Shown: positions 1 to 12,003, counted from the stretch's first letter. The stretch is 64,000 nucleotides of DNA from Aromatoleum bremense (GCF_017894365.1 NZ_CP059467.1:3844001-3908000); one strand, 5' to 3'. The notes: generated by a model from the sequence alone, not told the origin. Numbers and translations are program-made.

Positions 1-391
1 ACATCGGTGCGGTCGACGTGTGGGTGACGAGTTTTTCGACGTTGACGCCGTGGCGCGCGAACACCTGCGAGACTTCGCGAACGATGCCGATGCGGTCGTG
101 CCCGACGAGGCTGAACGAGAGCCGGCGATGGCGGTGGGCTGTCTCGGCGGTGCTGTTCATCGAGCATTCCACCATCACGCGCAGCGCCGAGAGTTTCGCC
201 AGCGCGGTTTCCAGCGCCTGCACCTGTTCGGGCGGCACGCTGATCTTGAGCAGGCCGGCGAACTTGCCCGCGAGCTGGGCCATCGACGATTCGAGCCAGT
301 TGCCGTGATGGGCGGTGATGACCGACGAGAGCTCTTCGACGAGCCCGGGGCGATCGTCGCCGATCACCGTGAGAACGAGTAGTCTGGACAC
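1..391 (-). CDS. gcvR: GcvR-like double ACT-domain protein (partial)
   Basis: A GTG start at 391 sits 7 nt after a GGAGG ribosome site, and the frame stays open to the window edge, so the C-terminus is missing. The visible 130 residues begin with an ACT domain (VIGDDRPGLVEELS) and enter a second one near residue 95 (LVGHDRIGIVREVSQVFARHG). Two ACT domains are the layout of the glycine cleavage system repressor GcvR, which acts by protein contact rather than DNA binding. The gcv operon lies 9 kb away, so a link to it is inferred. Another ACT-type metabolite sensor is possible. Confidence 0.65.
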   Translation of the reverse strand, partial: MSRLLVLTVIGDDRPGLVEELSSVITAHHGNWLESSMAQLAGKFAGLLKISVPPEQVQALETALAKLSALRVMVECSMNSTAETAHRHRRLSFSLVGHDRIGIVREVSQVFARHGVNVEKLVTHTSTAPM

Positions 392-546
392 GAATGAACC
401 TCCGTCGGATCGTGAGAAGGGGAATGGGAATGAGAAGGGGCTCTCCGCTGTGCGGGAGCCGCGTCCGGGAATTCTATCCTTCCGGGCGGGCGCCGCGCTC
501 ATGGCGCGGTCCGGAGCGGTTCCGTGCCGGCAATCGCCGCGCGGGT

Positions 547-816
547 TCAGTCCACTTCGATCGTCGCGATGACTTCGCCCTCGTCGATCGGATCGCCTTC
601 TTCGACGCGCACGTCGATAAGGATTCCGGAGTACGGGCTGGGAATGTCGAGAGCGACTTTGCCCGTTTCGAGCACGATCAGCGTCTCGTCCGTGCCGATT
701 TTTTCGCCGTTGCGGACCAGCACGCTCTGGACGAACACTTCGCCGGTTCGGCATGAGCCGCAGCTGTCCCAGCATTCCGGATATTTCGGCATGCGGATTT
801 CGACTATGCGGCCCAA
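547..816 (-). CDS. free-standing lipoyl/biotinyl-domain carrier protein
   Basis: About 89 residues forming a single lipoyl/biotinyl domain. The modifiable lysine lies in LETGKVALDIPSP, where lipoyl domains of 2-oxoacid dehydrogenases have ETDKA, and the second half (GDPIDEGEVIATIEVD) is typical of the fold. A short cysteine cluster (CWDSCGSC) precedes the domain, which is unusual. I chose the TTG at 816 because AAGGGGAG lies 6 nt upstream; the in-frame ATG at 792 has no ribosome site. No E1, E2 or carboxylase subunit lies nearby. It is downstream of fpr in the same direction. The substrate or partner enzyme is unknown. Confidence 0.7.
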   Translation of the reverse strand: MGRIVEIRMPKYPECWDSCGSCRTGEVFVQSVLVRNGEKIGTDETLIVLETGKVALDIPSPYSGILIDVRVEEGDPIDEGEVIATIEVD

Positions 817-999
817 CGCCGGCTCCCCTTTTGGCGGGACGGCCACACGGCCGGCGGGCACGGCGTGGTGCGGGTGGCGAGGCCGCGCACCACGAACGTG
901 AGGCAGCTGTCGCGCGAAACACGTGCGGCAGCTGACGGTCTGCAAGGCAGCATCAGGAGTTCCGGGTAGAGAAAGCGGAGAAGTCTACTCCTCCCGGCC

Positions 1000-1776
1000 T
1001 CACTTCTCGACGAAGGCGCGCTCGATCACGTAGTCGCCCGGCTCTCCGATATGGCGCGAGATCTTGAAGCCGCGCGCGTCGAGCATCGCGCAGCTGTCCT
1101 TGAGCATCGCCGGGCTGCCGCAGATCATCGCGCGATCGTGCTCCGGGTCGAGCGGCGGCAGGCCGATGTCCTCGAACAGCTTGCCGGTCTCGATGAGGTC
1201 CGTCAGCCGCCCCTGGTTGACGAACGGCTCGCGCGTGACGGTCGGGTAATAGATCAGCTTGTTGCGCGCGTCCTCGCCGAAGAACTCGTTGTCCGCGAGT
1301 TCCCTCGTGATGAAGTCGCGGTAGGCGAGTTCCGACACGGTGCGCACGCCATGGATCAGCACGACGTGCTCGAAGCGCTCATACGTATGCGGGTCCTGCA
1401 TCAGGCTCAGGAATGGGGCGAGGCCGGTGCCGGTCGCGAGCATGTAGAGGCGCTTGCCCGGCTTGAGGTCGTGCAGCACGAGCGTCCCGGTCGGCTTCTT
1501 GCTGACGACGATCGGATCGCCTTCCTTGAGGTGCTGCAGCCGCGACGTGAGCGGCCCGTTCGGCACCTTGATGCTGAAGAACTCGAGATGCTCCTCGTAG
1601 TTCGGGCTCGCGATGCTGTAGGCGCGGGTCAGCGGCCGGCCGTCCACTTCGAGGCCTATCATCACGAACTGGCCGTTCTCGAAGCGCAGGCCGCGGTCAC
1701 GCGTCGTGCGGAAGCTGAACAGCGAGTCGTTCCAGTGGTGGACACTCAGGACACGTTCGACAGCGAGATTGCTCAT
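1000..1776 (-). CDS. fpr: ferredoxin--NADP(+) reductase
   Basis: 258 residues, the usual size of bacterial FPR. The FAD-binding motif RAYSIASP is near residue 50, the NADP-binding GTGLAPFLS follows in the second domain, and the C-terminus IERAFVEK is that of the proteobacterial FPR class. The enzyme is cytoplasmic and moves electrons between NADPH and ferredoxin or flavodoxin, supporting oxidative-stress defence and Fe-S biosynthesis. It is divergent from a FinR-like LysR regulator across a 113 bp region with an inverted repeat. This matches the Pseudomonas arrangement in which FinR activates fpr. Confidence 0.93.
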   Translation of the reverse strand: MSNLAVERVLSVHHWNDSLFSFRTTRDRGLRFENGQFVMIGLEVDGRPLTRAYSIASPNYEEHLEFFSIKVPNGPLTSRLQHLKEGDPIVVSKKPTGTLVLHDLKPGKRLYMLATGTGLAPFLSLMQDPHTYERFEHVVLIHGVRTVSELAYRDFITRELADNEFFGEDARNKLIYYPTVTREPFVNQGRLTDLIETGKLFEDIGLPPLDPEHDRAMICGSPAMLKDSCAMLDARGFKISRHIGEPGDYVIERAFVEK

Positions 1777-1840
1777 GGCCTTGCCTTTGAGTAAGTTGAA
1801 AGCCGGGTAGGTTGATCGATTGCAATTCTAGGATGGGCGT

Positions 1841-1870
1841 AATATCTGCTGGATGGGTAATTCAGATATT
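1841..1870. promoter_or_regulatory. inverted-repeat operator candidate, fpr/finR
   Basis: AATATCTG (1841-1848) is repeated in inverse as CAGATATT (1863-1870) across a 14 bp spacer. It lies in the divergent region between fpr and the LysR gene and just upstream of the latter's start. A dyad with AT-rich half-sites in this position is typical of LysR regulator binding sites, so this is the natural candidate site for the adjacent regulator. Confidence 0.55.
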
Positions 1871-1889
1871 CGTTAGAGGCATTTTCGAT

Positions 1890-2816
1890 ATGCGCTATAC
1901 CCTGCGGCAGCTCGCGATCTTTGTCGCCGTCGCGCGCAACGGCAGCATTTCACGCGCCGCCGAGAGCCTCTCGATGTCGCAGTCGGCGGCGAGCAGCGGA
2001 CTCGCGGAGCTCGAGCGCCAGTTCGACGTGCAGCTGTTCGACCGCGTCGGCAAGTCCGTCCGCCTGAACGAGCTGGGCGAACGACTGCTGCCGCGCGCAG
2101 TGGAGTTCCTCGATCGCGCCGAGGACATCGAGGCGCTGCTGCGGGGGCAGACCGGCTACGGGACATTAGACATCGGTGCGACGCTGACGATCGGCAATTA
2201 TCTTGCAACGCTGATCGTCGCCGAATTTCTCCAGCGTCACAGCGACAGTCGCATCCGTCTCGGCGTTCACAACACCGCGACGATCATCCAGCAGGTGGCG
2301 AGCTTTGAACTCGACCTGGGGCTGATCGAAGGCAAATGCCAGCACGCCGAACTCGAGGTCGTGCCGTGGCTCGAAGACGAGCTGGTGGTGTTCTGCGCGC
2401 CGACGCATCCGCTCGCCCGGCGCGCCAGCGCCGACGAGGAAGACCTGCTGGAGCAGCCGTGGATCCTACGCGAGATCGGTTCGGGAACGCGCGAGACGTT
2501 CGACCAGGCGATGCGCCACGTCGAAGGGCGGTTCGACGTGCGGCTCGAACTCGAGCACACCGAGGCGATCAAGCGCGCCGTCGAATCGGGCCTCGGCATC
2601 GGCTGCATTTCGCGGCTGGCGCTGCGCGAAGCGTTCCGCCGCGGCAGCCTGGTGCCGGTGGAGACGCCGTGGCTGGACCTGCGGCGGCGCTTCCATTTCC
2701 TGTGGCACCGGCAGAAGTTCCGCACGCCGGGGATGCAGGCTTTTCTCGAACTGTGTCGCGAGATGACCGCGGGCGCCCAGCGCAGCGACGAGATCGCGCT
2801 GAGTTACATTCGCTGA
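1890..2816 (+). CDS. finR: LysR-family regulator, FinR-like
   Basis: 308 residues from the ATG at 1890, where the protein opens with the usual LysR helix-turn-helix (MRYTLRQLAIFVAVARNGSI, then SAASSGLAELERQ). Upstream in-frame starts would add a non-conserved tail. Residues from about 90 onward form the periplasmic-binding-like effector domain, including LDLGLIEG and the ESGLGIGCISR segment. It is divergent from fpr. In Pseudomonas FinR sits in this position and activates fpr under superoxide or sulfur stress. The assignment rests mainly on this arrangement. Confidence 0.8.
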   Translation: MRYTLRQLAIFVAVARNGSISRAAESLSMSQSAASSGLAELERQFDVQLFDRVGKSVRLNELGERLLPRAVEFLDRAEDIEALLRGQTGYGTLDIGATLTIGNYLATLIVAEFLQRHSDSRIRLGVHNTATIIQQVASFELDLGLIEGKCQHAELEVVPWLEDELVVFCAPTHPLARRASADEEDLLEQPWILREIGSGTRETFDQAMRHVEGRFDVRLELEHTEAIKRAVESGLGIGCISRLALREAFRRGSLVPVETPWLDLRRRFHFLWHRQKFRTPGMQAFLELCREMTAGAQRSDEIALSYIR

Positions 2817-2964
2817 CCGTGGTGCGCGGGACGTCGTGCCAAGGTGAAATCGGAACTTGCAGCAGCGTGAGCCTACCGGCCGCGCGGCAAGGGGCGCGAC
2901 AAGCCGGACTCGTGCGTGCACCGATGAGGCCGGCACGGCGGGCGGCTGATCCGGAGGGACAGTG

Positions 2965-3969
2965 ATGATTGGGGACCTGATTCGGCCGGCCTGGTGGGCG
3001 GCCATTCTAGCGGCGGTGCTCGTCGCGGGCATTCCGTCCGGTGTTGCCGCCCCGGCCGGGCCGCCCGGTGAGACACTTCATGCGGCCGGTGATGGCGCGG
3101 TGCTCGACTACGAAGCGCTCGCCAGGCGGATCGCTGCCGCTGATGTCATCTATCTCGGCGAACAGCACGGCAACCCGCATCATCATGCCGCGCAGCTGAA
3201 AATCGTGACCGACCTCGTCGCCGCCGGCCGTCGTCCGGCACTCGCGTTCGAGGTCGTCAGCGTCCCGCAGACCAGCGAGTTGATGAGCTTCGTGTTGCTG
3301 CCGCAGGTCCCCGCGCATGACACCGCCGCGGCGCTGCGACTGCGGGACGAACTCGGCTGGCAGGCCGGCACCGAGTGGCGCGACTACGGTCCGCTGCTCG
3401 AATTCGCGCGCGCCCATCGGCTGCGTGTCGCCGGGATCGATCTTCCGCAAAGCCTGCGCCGCCGCATCAGCCGCGTCGGCATCGACGGGCTCAACGCCGT
3501 CGAGCGCACCCAGTTTCCCGACAGCGGGCTGGTCGATCCGGCCTATCAGCAGCTGATGCACGAGCGGCTGAACGCGGCGCACTGCGGCTTCGCTTCGCCC
3601 GAGCTCGTGGCGCGCCTGTACGCGACCTGGCTTGCCCGCAACGACACGATGACGATGGCCGTGACCGCGCTCGCAGCCGAACAGCCCCTTGAGCCGGTGG
3701 TCGTGATTCTCGGACTGGGCCATGTCGAAAACAACATGGGAGTCTATGAACGGGTCGCGCAGCGTGCGCCGACCCTGCGTCAGCTCAATATCGGCTTCCG
3801 CGCCCGCTCCCCGGAACTGCGCATTGCGGATGAGCTCGCGCCGCTCGACCGCTTCGGCAAACAGTTTGCGGCGGCGCATGAGATCCTCTGGGTGACGCCG
3901 CCGGTGGCTGCAGACCGGCGGACGCCATGCGAGGGGCTGGAGCTGCGCATGAAGAAAATGGAGAAGTGA
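2965..3969 (+). CDS. ChaN-family (haem-binding, Tiki-like) exported protein
   Basis: 334 residues from the ATG at 2965, six nucleotides after GGAGGG; a GTG directly before it is too close to that site. A hydrophobic N-terminus (WWAAILAAVLVAGIPSGVAA) is a signal peptide, and no lipobox cysteine is visible. Family hallmarks are IYLGEQHGNPHHH near residue 52 and ILGLGHVENNMGVYER near residue 248, the conserved acidic/histidine positions of the ChaN (DUF399) fold. Campylobacter ChaN binds haem as an outer-membrane lipoprotein. No haem or iron genes adjoin it here, so the ligand is open. Confidence 0.75.
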   Translation: MIGDLIRPAWWAAILAAVLVAGIPSGVAAPAGPPGETLHAAGDGAVLDYEALARRIAAADVIYLGEQHGNPHHHAAQLKIVTDLVAAGRRPALAFEVVSVPQTSELMSFVLLPQVPAHDTAAALRLRDELGWQAGTEWRDYGPLLEFARAHRLRVAGIDLPQSLRRRISRVGIDGLNAVERTQFPDSGLVDPAYQQLMHERLNAAHCGFASPELVARLYATWLARNDTMTMAVTALAAEQPLEPVVVILGLGHVENNMGVYERVAQRAPTLRQLNIGFRARSPELRIADELAPLDRFGKQFAAAHEILWVTPPVAADRRTPCEGLELRMKKMEK

Positions 3970-4062
3970 TTCCGGCATCGCTCCCCTCGATACCGGAAAT
4001 CAACCGCTTCGGCGCCTTACCCTCGCTGTGGCGAGAAGGTGTGACCGGGGTCCGGAGGCAGG

Positions 4063-6774
4063 TCAGCCGCGCGCACGCATTGCCTCGACGATGGGCGTCG
4101 TGCTCGACTCCGCGATCGGGGTGATGCTCGCCGAGGGCTTGGTTTCCGGCGCTGGCTCGACCACCGTTGCAGGGCGTTCGGGCATGTACGAGGCGACCTG
4201 ACAGGCGATCGCGGCGAGGTAGGGGATGCACTGCAGCGCGAGGATGCCGACCCACAGCTGCGCTTCGAGATCCTGCGCGCCGCGCAACCAGACCAGCACC
4301 ACCGAGCCGAGGATCAGCGCGAGCAGCAGTCCGATTTCCTCGCGGATCGGCGAGAAGAACGCGAGCGTGCCCTTGTCCTTCCAGCCCTTGGGCGTGCGGA
4401 CGAATTCCCCGCGTCGCTTGACGAGGCCCGCGAACACCCCGCGGGCGATCGCATGCGCCATGCCGACCGACAGGATCGACGCGCCGAGGATGTCCTTCCA
4501 GGGCGCATCCATCGTGCGCCGGTACAGGATCGGACCGAGGCCGCCCTTGAACGCCATGAAGGCGAGGATCGGCAGCGCGAGCGCCGACACCGGCAGGCCG
4601 AACTCCTGGGGCATGTACAGCATGCCGATCGTCCACGCGAGGCTCGCGAACACGAATACGAGCTGCAGCGCGTCGCCGAGCCAGGCGAACCATCCGGTGA
4701 GGAAATGGTAGCGTTGCGCGATGTTCAGCCGGCTCGGGCCGATCATCGCCGGCAGGTGATGCTTGAGGATCTGCATCGCGCCGAAGGCCCAGCGGAAGCG
4801 CTGGCTCTTGATCGCGGCGAAGTCCGACGGCGTCAGGCCGCGGCCGAGGATGTGATCGACGTAGCGGGTGTCGTAGCCTTTTTCGATCAGGCGCAGGCCG
4901 AGTTCGGTGTCTTCGCAGATGCACCATTCGGACCAGCCGCCGACTTCCTCGAGCGCGAGGCGGCGCACCAGCGTCATCGTGCCGTGCTGGATCAGCGCGT
5001 TGCGCTCGTTGCGGTGATGCATGCCGATACGGAAGAAGCCGTCGAACTCCCAGTTGCACATGCGGCGGAACGGCTGGGTTTCCCAGTCGCGATGCGCCTG
5101 CGGCGCCTGCACGACGGCGACGTCGGCGGCATCGAAGTGGGGGATCAGGCAGGACAGCCAGTCAGGCGAGACGACGTAGTCCGCGTCGACAACGCCGACG
5201 ACTTCGGCGCGCGGGTCGGTTTGCTTGAGGCCGAAGTTCAGCGCCCCGGCCTTGAATCCCGGCCAGTTCTCGAGGTGGAAGAAGCGGAAGCGCGGGCCGA
5301 GTTCCGCGCAACGCGCTTCGAGCGGCTTCCACAGCGCCTCGTCCTTCGTGTTGTTGTCGAGTACCAGGACCTCGAAATTGCCGTAGTTCATCGCCGCCAG
5401 GCTGTCGATCGTCGCGATCACCATCTCCGGCGGCTCGTTACAGCAGGCCAGATGGATCGACACGAAGGGTTCGCGTTCGGTGGCGAGCGGCGTAAGGGGC
5501 AGGAAGCGGCGCTTCCAGCGTCGCTTGAAGAGCACCTCGCCGAATTCGAAACCATGCGACAGCAGCACTGCGATCGTCAGCACCGTCGCGCCGATCAGCA
5601 TCGCGAGCCCGACCAGGTCGCGCTGCGTCAGGTAGTAATCGGCTGGCACGTTCGCGCCAATCACCAGCGTCACCGCACAGGCCTGGATCAGCGCCGAGAG
5701 CCATAGCCGCCCGAGGATGCTCCAGTCACGCAGCAGGAAGCAGATCAGGAACATCGGCACGAGCGCGATCAACGCGGCCATCCGTGCCTTCTCGTGCCAG
5801 CGGATATCCTGCACGACGAGGCCTTCGAGCGGGAACTTCGCCTGGCGCTCGGCGTTGAACATGCCCCAGTAGGCGCCGGCCCAGCCTTCCAACTGAATCT
5901 TCCATGGCTGGTCGATCGCTTCCATGATGAAGTAGTCGAGCGTCGGGCTGCGCGGATGGGCGAGGAACTCGCGGATGAAGCGCGCCTCGTTTTCGACCGA
6001 CGGCACGGAGGTCGTTTCCTCCGCGCCGAAACTGTTCATGACCGGTCCGCGGCTCGGCCAGCCGACTTCGCCGATGACGATCTTCTTCTTTGGAAACGCT
6101 TTCGCCAGCTCGTCGTAGCGCATCAATACGTATTCGACAGCGGATTCGACCGGCACCCCTTCGTGGTAGGGCAGCAGGTGGACGGTGATGAAATCGACGC
6201 TTTTCGCCAGTTCCGGATGCTTCAGCCAGACGTGCCACGGCTCGGCCGTCGACACCGGGACCTTCAGCCGTCGCAGAGCCTTGCGTACTTTGTCGAGATA
6301 GGCGGAAAGCTCGGCGACGCTCAGGTCGCCGCGCAGCAGCACTTCGTTGCCGACCACCACGCGCTCGATGTGCCGCAGCTCGCGCACCGACTCGACCAGC
6401 GCATCGATCTCGCGCTCGTTCGCTTCCGGGTCCGGCGACAGCCATGCGCCGGCCGTCACGGTCAGCTTGCGTTCGCCCGCCAGCCGGGCGATCGCCGGCA
6501 CTTCGGTGCTGCCATAGGTGCGGATGCGTTCGCCCGTCTGCGCGAGCAGGTCGAGGTCCGCGGCAATTTCGGCTTCGTTCGGATAAGTCCCCTTGAGCGG
6601 GCTCTGGTCACGCTGGAAAGGGCTGTAGGCATAGCCGCGGATGCTGTTGCCGGCGCCGATGAACTCGGTGCCGCGGTTCCACCGCTCCGCGAAGAGGTAT
6701 TGGGCGCCGGCGACCAGGCTGGCAAGAATCAACGCTACGATCAGACGGTAAATCAGCGAAGCGGCGTATTTCAT
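4063..6774 (-). CDS. ndvB: GH17-GT2 membrane beta-1,3-glucan synthase fusion
   Basis: 903 residues. An N-terminal anchor (residues 7-27) is followed by a GH17 glucanase module with both catalytic glutamates, VGNEVLL (E144) and IGEVGWPS (E236). Membrane helices near 330-405 lead into a processive GT2 domain with LDNN (D473), DAD (530-532), EDTE (621) and QRFRW (658-662), then further helices. This architecture is that of NdvB-type enzymes making osmoregulated or cyclic beta-1,3-glucans; the GH17 module is thought to rearrange or cyclise the chain. A second GH17 membrane protein follows at 7.4-9 kb. Confidence 0.88.
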   Translation of the reverse strand: MKYAASLIYRLIVALILASLVAGAQYLFAERWNRGTEFIGAGNSIRGYAYSPFQRDQSPLKGTYPNEAEIAADLDLLAQTGERIRTYGSTEVPAIARLAGERKLTVTAGAWLSPDPEANEREIDALVESVRELRHIERVVVGNEVLLRGDLSVAELSAYLDKVRKALRRLKVPVSTAEPWHVWLKHPELAKSVDFITVHLLPYHEGVPVESAVEYVLMRYDELAKAFPKKKIVIGEVGWPSRGPVMNSFGAEETTSVPSVENEARFIREFLAHPRSPTLDYFIMEAIDQPWKIQLEGWAGAYWGMFNAERQAKFPLEGLVVQDIRWHEKARMAALIALVPMFLICFLLRDWSILGRLWLSALIQACAVTLVIGANVPADYYLTQRDLVGLAMLIGATVLTIAVLLSHGFEFGEVLFKRRWKRRFLPLTPLATEREPFVSIHLACCNEPPEMVIATIDSLAAMNYGNFEVLVLDNNTKDEALWKPLEARCAELGPRFRFFHLENWPGFKAGALNFGLKQTDPRAEVVGVVDADYVVSPDWLSCLIPHFDAADVAVVQAPQAHRDWETQPFRRMCNWEFDGFFRIGMHHRNERNALIQHGTMTLVRRLALEEVGGWSEWCICEDTELGLRLIEKGYDTRYVDHILGRGLTPSDFAAIKSQRFRWAFGAMQILKHHLPAMIGPSRLNIAQRYHFLTGWFAWLGDALQLVFVFASLAWTIGMLYMPQEFGLPVSALALPILAFMAFKGGLGPILYRRTMDAPWKDILGASILSVGMAHAIARGVFAGLVKRRGEFVRTPKGWKDKGTLAFFSPIREEIGLLLALILGSVVLVWLRGAQDLEAQLWVGILALQCIPYLAAIACQVASYMPERPATVVEPAPETKPSASITPIAESSTTPIVEAMRARG

Positions 6775-7044
6775 TAAAATCGGGGTCCCCTCAGGGGGTT
6801 GATCGATCGCCGCGGGCCGTCATTCCTCGTGATGCTTCGGAATTGCGGTTTGATGCAGCGCAAAAATCAATCCTGGCCGGGCTTGTGACACAATTCACCA
6901 GCTCGACCGCAACTGATGCGGCGCGAAGTTTATTCGTTTTTTCAGTTGCTTAGCAAAGTTTCCCTGTGTGCAATTTGCAACAGGAAGTAGGTCTGCAGGC
7001 GGACGCTTGATTTGTAAGGAAAAAGGGAGTTGAGGGAAAATAAT
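6775..7044. other. intergenic region between divergent glucan-locus genes
   Basis: About 270 bp without a gene, between the start of the GH17-GT2 gene and the start of the small membrane protein. The middle part (about 6900-7030) is visibly more AT-rich than its surroundings and must hold the divergent promoters. I could not pick convincing -35/-10 pairs. Confidence 0.5.
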
Positions 7045-7476
7045 TTGCGTCAATACGATCGAAGCCGTATTTCTCTGGCCGCCGCGAGCGCTGTGCTTCT
7101 CGCGGCAGTGCTCGGTGTGCGGTACGGATTGCTCGAAGCGGGTGCGTTCCCGCTCGACTGCGGCGGGTCGCTCGCCGAAGGGCTCGGCGCGTGGTGCGCG
7201 GCAAAGTGGCTGCTGGTGCAGTCCTTCGTTCATCAGCGCCTGGGCTGGCTGAGCCTTGCGTGCGGCGTTGCGGCCTTCGTGCTGCGCCATCGCCCGCTCG
7301 CGTGGGGGGGGTGGCTCAGCGGCCTGGCGGGGCTGGTGCTGTACAGCTTCGACCCGTCCGCGGTCGGCGCGCTGCTGTCGCTACTGGTCCTCGCACGCGG
7401 CCCGCAGCGTCGGCGCGGCGAGGAGGAGGCCGGTGACGAGCCAGGCGACGGCCTGCGGGTTCAGCGGCTCGGATAG
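7045..7476 (+). CDS. small integral membrane protein of glucan locus
   Basis: About 143 residues. The TTG at 7045 has GAGGGA seven nucleotides upstream; a TTG at 7030 is also possible. Three or four hydrophobic segments are visible (LAAASAVLLAAVLG; LGWLSLACGVAAFVL; GGWLSGLAGLVLYSF; ALLSLLVLA), so it is an inner-membrane protein. I do not recognise a family. It lies between the two GH17 genes on the opposite strand, and its last 96 nt overlap the 3' end of the second one, coding a charged, arginine-rich tail. Membership in the glucan locus is inferred from position. Confidence 0.6.
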   Translation: MRQYDRSRISLAAASAVLLAAVLGVRYGLLEAGAFPLDCGGSLAEGLGAWCAAKWLLVQSFVHQRLGWLSLACGVAAFVLRHRPLAWGGWLSGLAGLVLYSFDPSAVGALLSLLVLARGPQRRRGEEEAGDEPGDGLRVQRLG

Positions 7477-9003
7477 CCAGCGGCCGACGACGGACACCAC
7501 GATCACCGCTGCGCACAGCCGCTCTTCGGTCGCGTGGCGGCTGTTCGTGAACCACCCGACGACGCCGAGAGTCAGCGCCGGCACGATGAACAGCAGCGAC
7601 GGGAAGTCCCGGTAGCGCGGATCGACGAACAGCAGCAATGCGCCGACCGCCGCGGCGAACAGCAGCACGATGCGCAGCAGTCCGAGGCGCGTCGACGCAT
7701 CGAGCAACGCAAGGCGAGCTCGCTGCCACGCCGTCCATGCTGACGCGCCCGAACGTATCCCGCCATCCGGAGACCAGCGGGCGAGGGTCAGAGGCACCAG
7801 CATGCCGACGGCGAAGACGAGGCCGAGCAGCATCCATTCGAGTCCGTCCCGATACGCGAGCCGCGCGTGTTCCCAGTGCAGAACGGCGACTGCGCCTGCC
7901 ACCGCCCCCATCGCGGCGACGGCGGCGAGTTGCAGCGGCGTGCGCCTCTTCGAGCGCCCCCCCGCGGCGAGAGCGAGGCACAGCAGCACGCCGAGTCCGG
8001 CGCCGAGCGCCGGCGTGACGAAGGTGTCGCGTTCGGCTACCGGTCCGGCGAGCGGAAACTTCGGTGCCAGGTTGACATCGAGCACACCCCAGTAGCCGCC
8101 GACGGTGCCTTCGAGGCGGCGCTTCCACGGCTGGTCGATGGCCTCGATGAGGTTGTAGTCCCAGCCCTCGTCATGCGCGCGGTGGATGAATTCGCGGATG
8201 TAGCGGGCCTGATTGACCGGTGACGGCAGCGACGCTTCGCGCTGGCGCCCGGCGCTCGGCCAGCCGGTTTCGCCGATCATCACCGGCTTGTCGAAGTGTC
8301 CGCGGACCTCTTCGAAAACCGTGCCGACATGCGCGACGGCATGCTCGATCGCCACCGGGTCGTCTTCCCAGAATGGCAGGATGTGCACCGTCACGCGGTC
8401 GACGGCGCCGGCGAGGCTCGGATGCCTGAGCCAGAATTCCCACACGTCCGCATACGTCACCGGCACTTCGGTGCGGGCGGCGGCGTACGCGATCAGCTCC
8501 CGCAGCTCGTCCTCGGTGCGCTCGCGGCGCAGCAGCACCTCGTTGCCGACGATCAGCATGCGCACGACGTCGGCATTGTCATTGGCGATGCGGATCGCGC
8601 GGTCGAGCTCGATCGCGCTGCGCTTGCGGTCGGCGCTGATCCACGCGCCGAGCAGCACCCCGAGGCCGAGTTCGCGCGCGACGTCCGGCACCTGCTCCAG
8701 CCCCTGGGCGACCGAATAGAGGCGCACGCATTCGGTCAGGCGCGACAGCGCGGTGAGATCGGCGACGATCTGCACGCGCGAAATCATCAGCGTCTCGTCG
8801 TACGGCGTCTGGCCGGGAAGGTGGTAAGGCGCATAGGACACGCACTTCAGCCGTTCGCCGTCTGCCAGTTGCAGGTCATGCATCGGGACGGGCTGCATCT
8901 GGCGCGCGATCAGCACGCCGAGGCCCGCCAGCGCCGCGATGTGAACGAGCAGCAGGGCGAGCCAGGGAACGGTGGACCAGCGTGGTGGGCGAAAGTCGGG
9001 CAT
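7381..9003 (-). CDS. membrane-anchored GH17 glucanase-like protein
   Basis: 540 residues from the ATG at 9003. A longer frame up to 9045 would start inside the gcvP terminator, so I reject it. One N-terminal helix (residues 13-33) is followed by a GH17 domain with both glutamates, VGNEVLL (E155) and IGETGWPS (E245). The C-terminal 200 residues hold several membrane helices. The first half closely resembles the GH17 module of the fusion at 4063-6774, but the GT2 domain is absent. It resembles rhizobial NdvC-like partners in beta-(1,3)/(1,6)-glucan synthesis, so a branching or remodelling role is likely. Confidence 0.8.
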   Translation of the reverse strand: MPDFRPPRWSTVPWLALLLVHIAALAGLGVLIARQMQPVPMHDLQLADGERLKCVSYAPYHLPGQTPYDETLMISRVQIVADLTALSRLTECVRLYSVAQGLEQVPDVARELGLGVLLGAWISADRKRSAIELDRAIRIANDNADVVRMLIVGNEVLLRRERTEDELRELIAYAAARTEVPVTYADVWEFWLRHPSLAGAVDRVTVHILPFWEDDPVAIEHAVAHVGTVFEEVRGHFDKPVMIGETGWPSAGRQREASLPSPVNQARYIREFIHRAHDEGWDYNLIEAIDQPWKRRLEGTVGGYWGVLDVNLAPKFPLAGPVAERDTFVTPALGAGLGVLLCLALAAGGRSKRRTPLQLAAVAAMGAVAGAVAVLHWEHARLAYRDGLEWMLLGLVFAVGMLVPLTLARWSPDGGIRSGASAWTAWQRARLALLDASTRLGLLRIVLLFAAAVGALLLFVDPRYRDFPSLLFIVPALTLGVVGWFTNSRHATEERLCAAVIVVSVVGRWLSEPLNPQAVAWLVTGLLLAAPTLRAACEDQ

Positions 9004-9034
9004 GGCTATGGTGAAACGTCGGGTCGATGCACGC

Positions 9035-9062
9035 AAAAAAGCCACGCCTGGATTGGCGTGGC
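9035..9062 (-). terminator. intrinsic terminator after gcvP
   Basis: A perfect 8 bp stem (GCCACGCC / GGCGTGGC) with a 6-nt loop is followed on the minus strand by six T. It starts 23 nt after the gcvP stop codon and closes the gcvTHP operon. Confidence 0.92.
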
Positions 9063-9084
9063 TTCCCGGCGAAGCGGGGCGATT

Positions 9085-12003
<2,919 letters not shown>

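Noticed and set aside
3970..4062. Weak inverted repeat between the convergent ChaN and GT2 genes
   Set aside because: The arms are 6 bp with a long loop and no T run, so I do not call a terminator.
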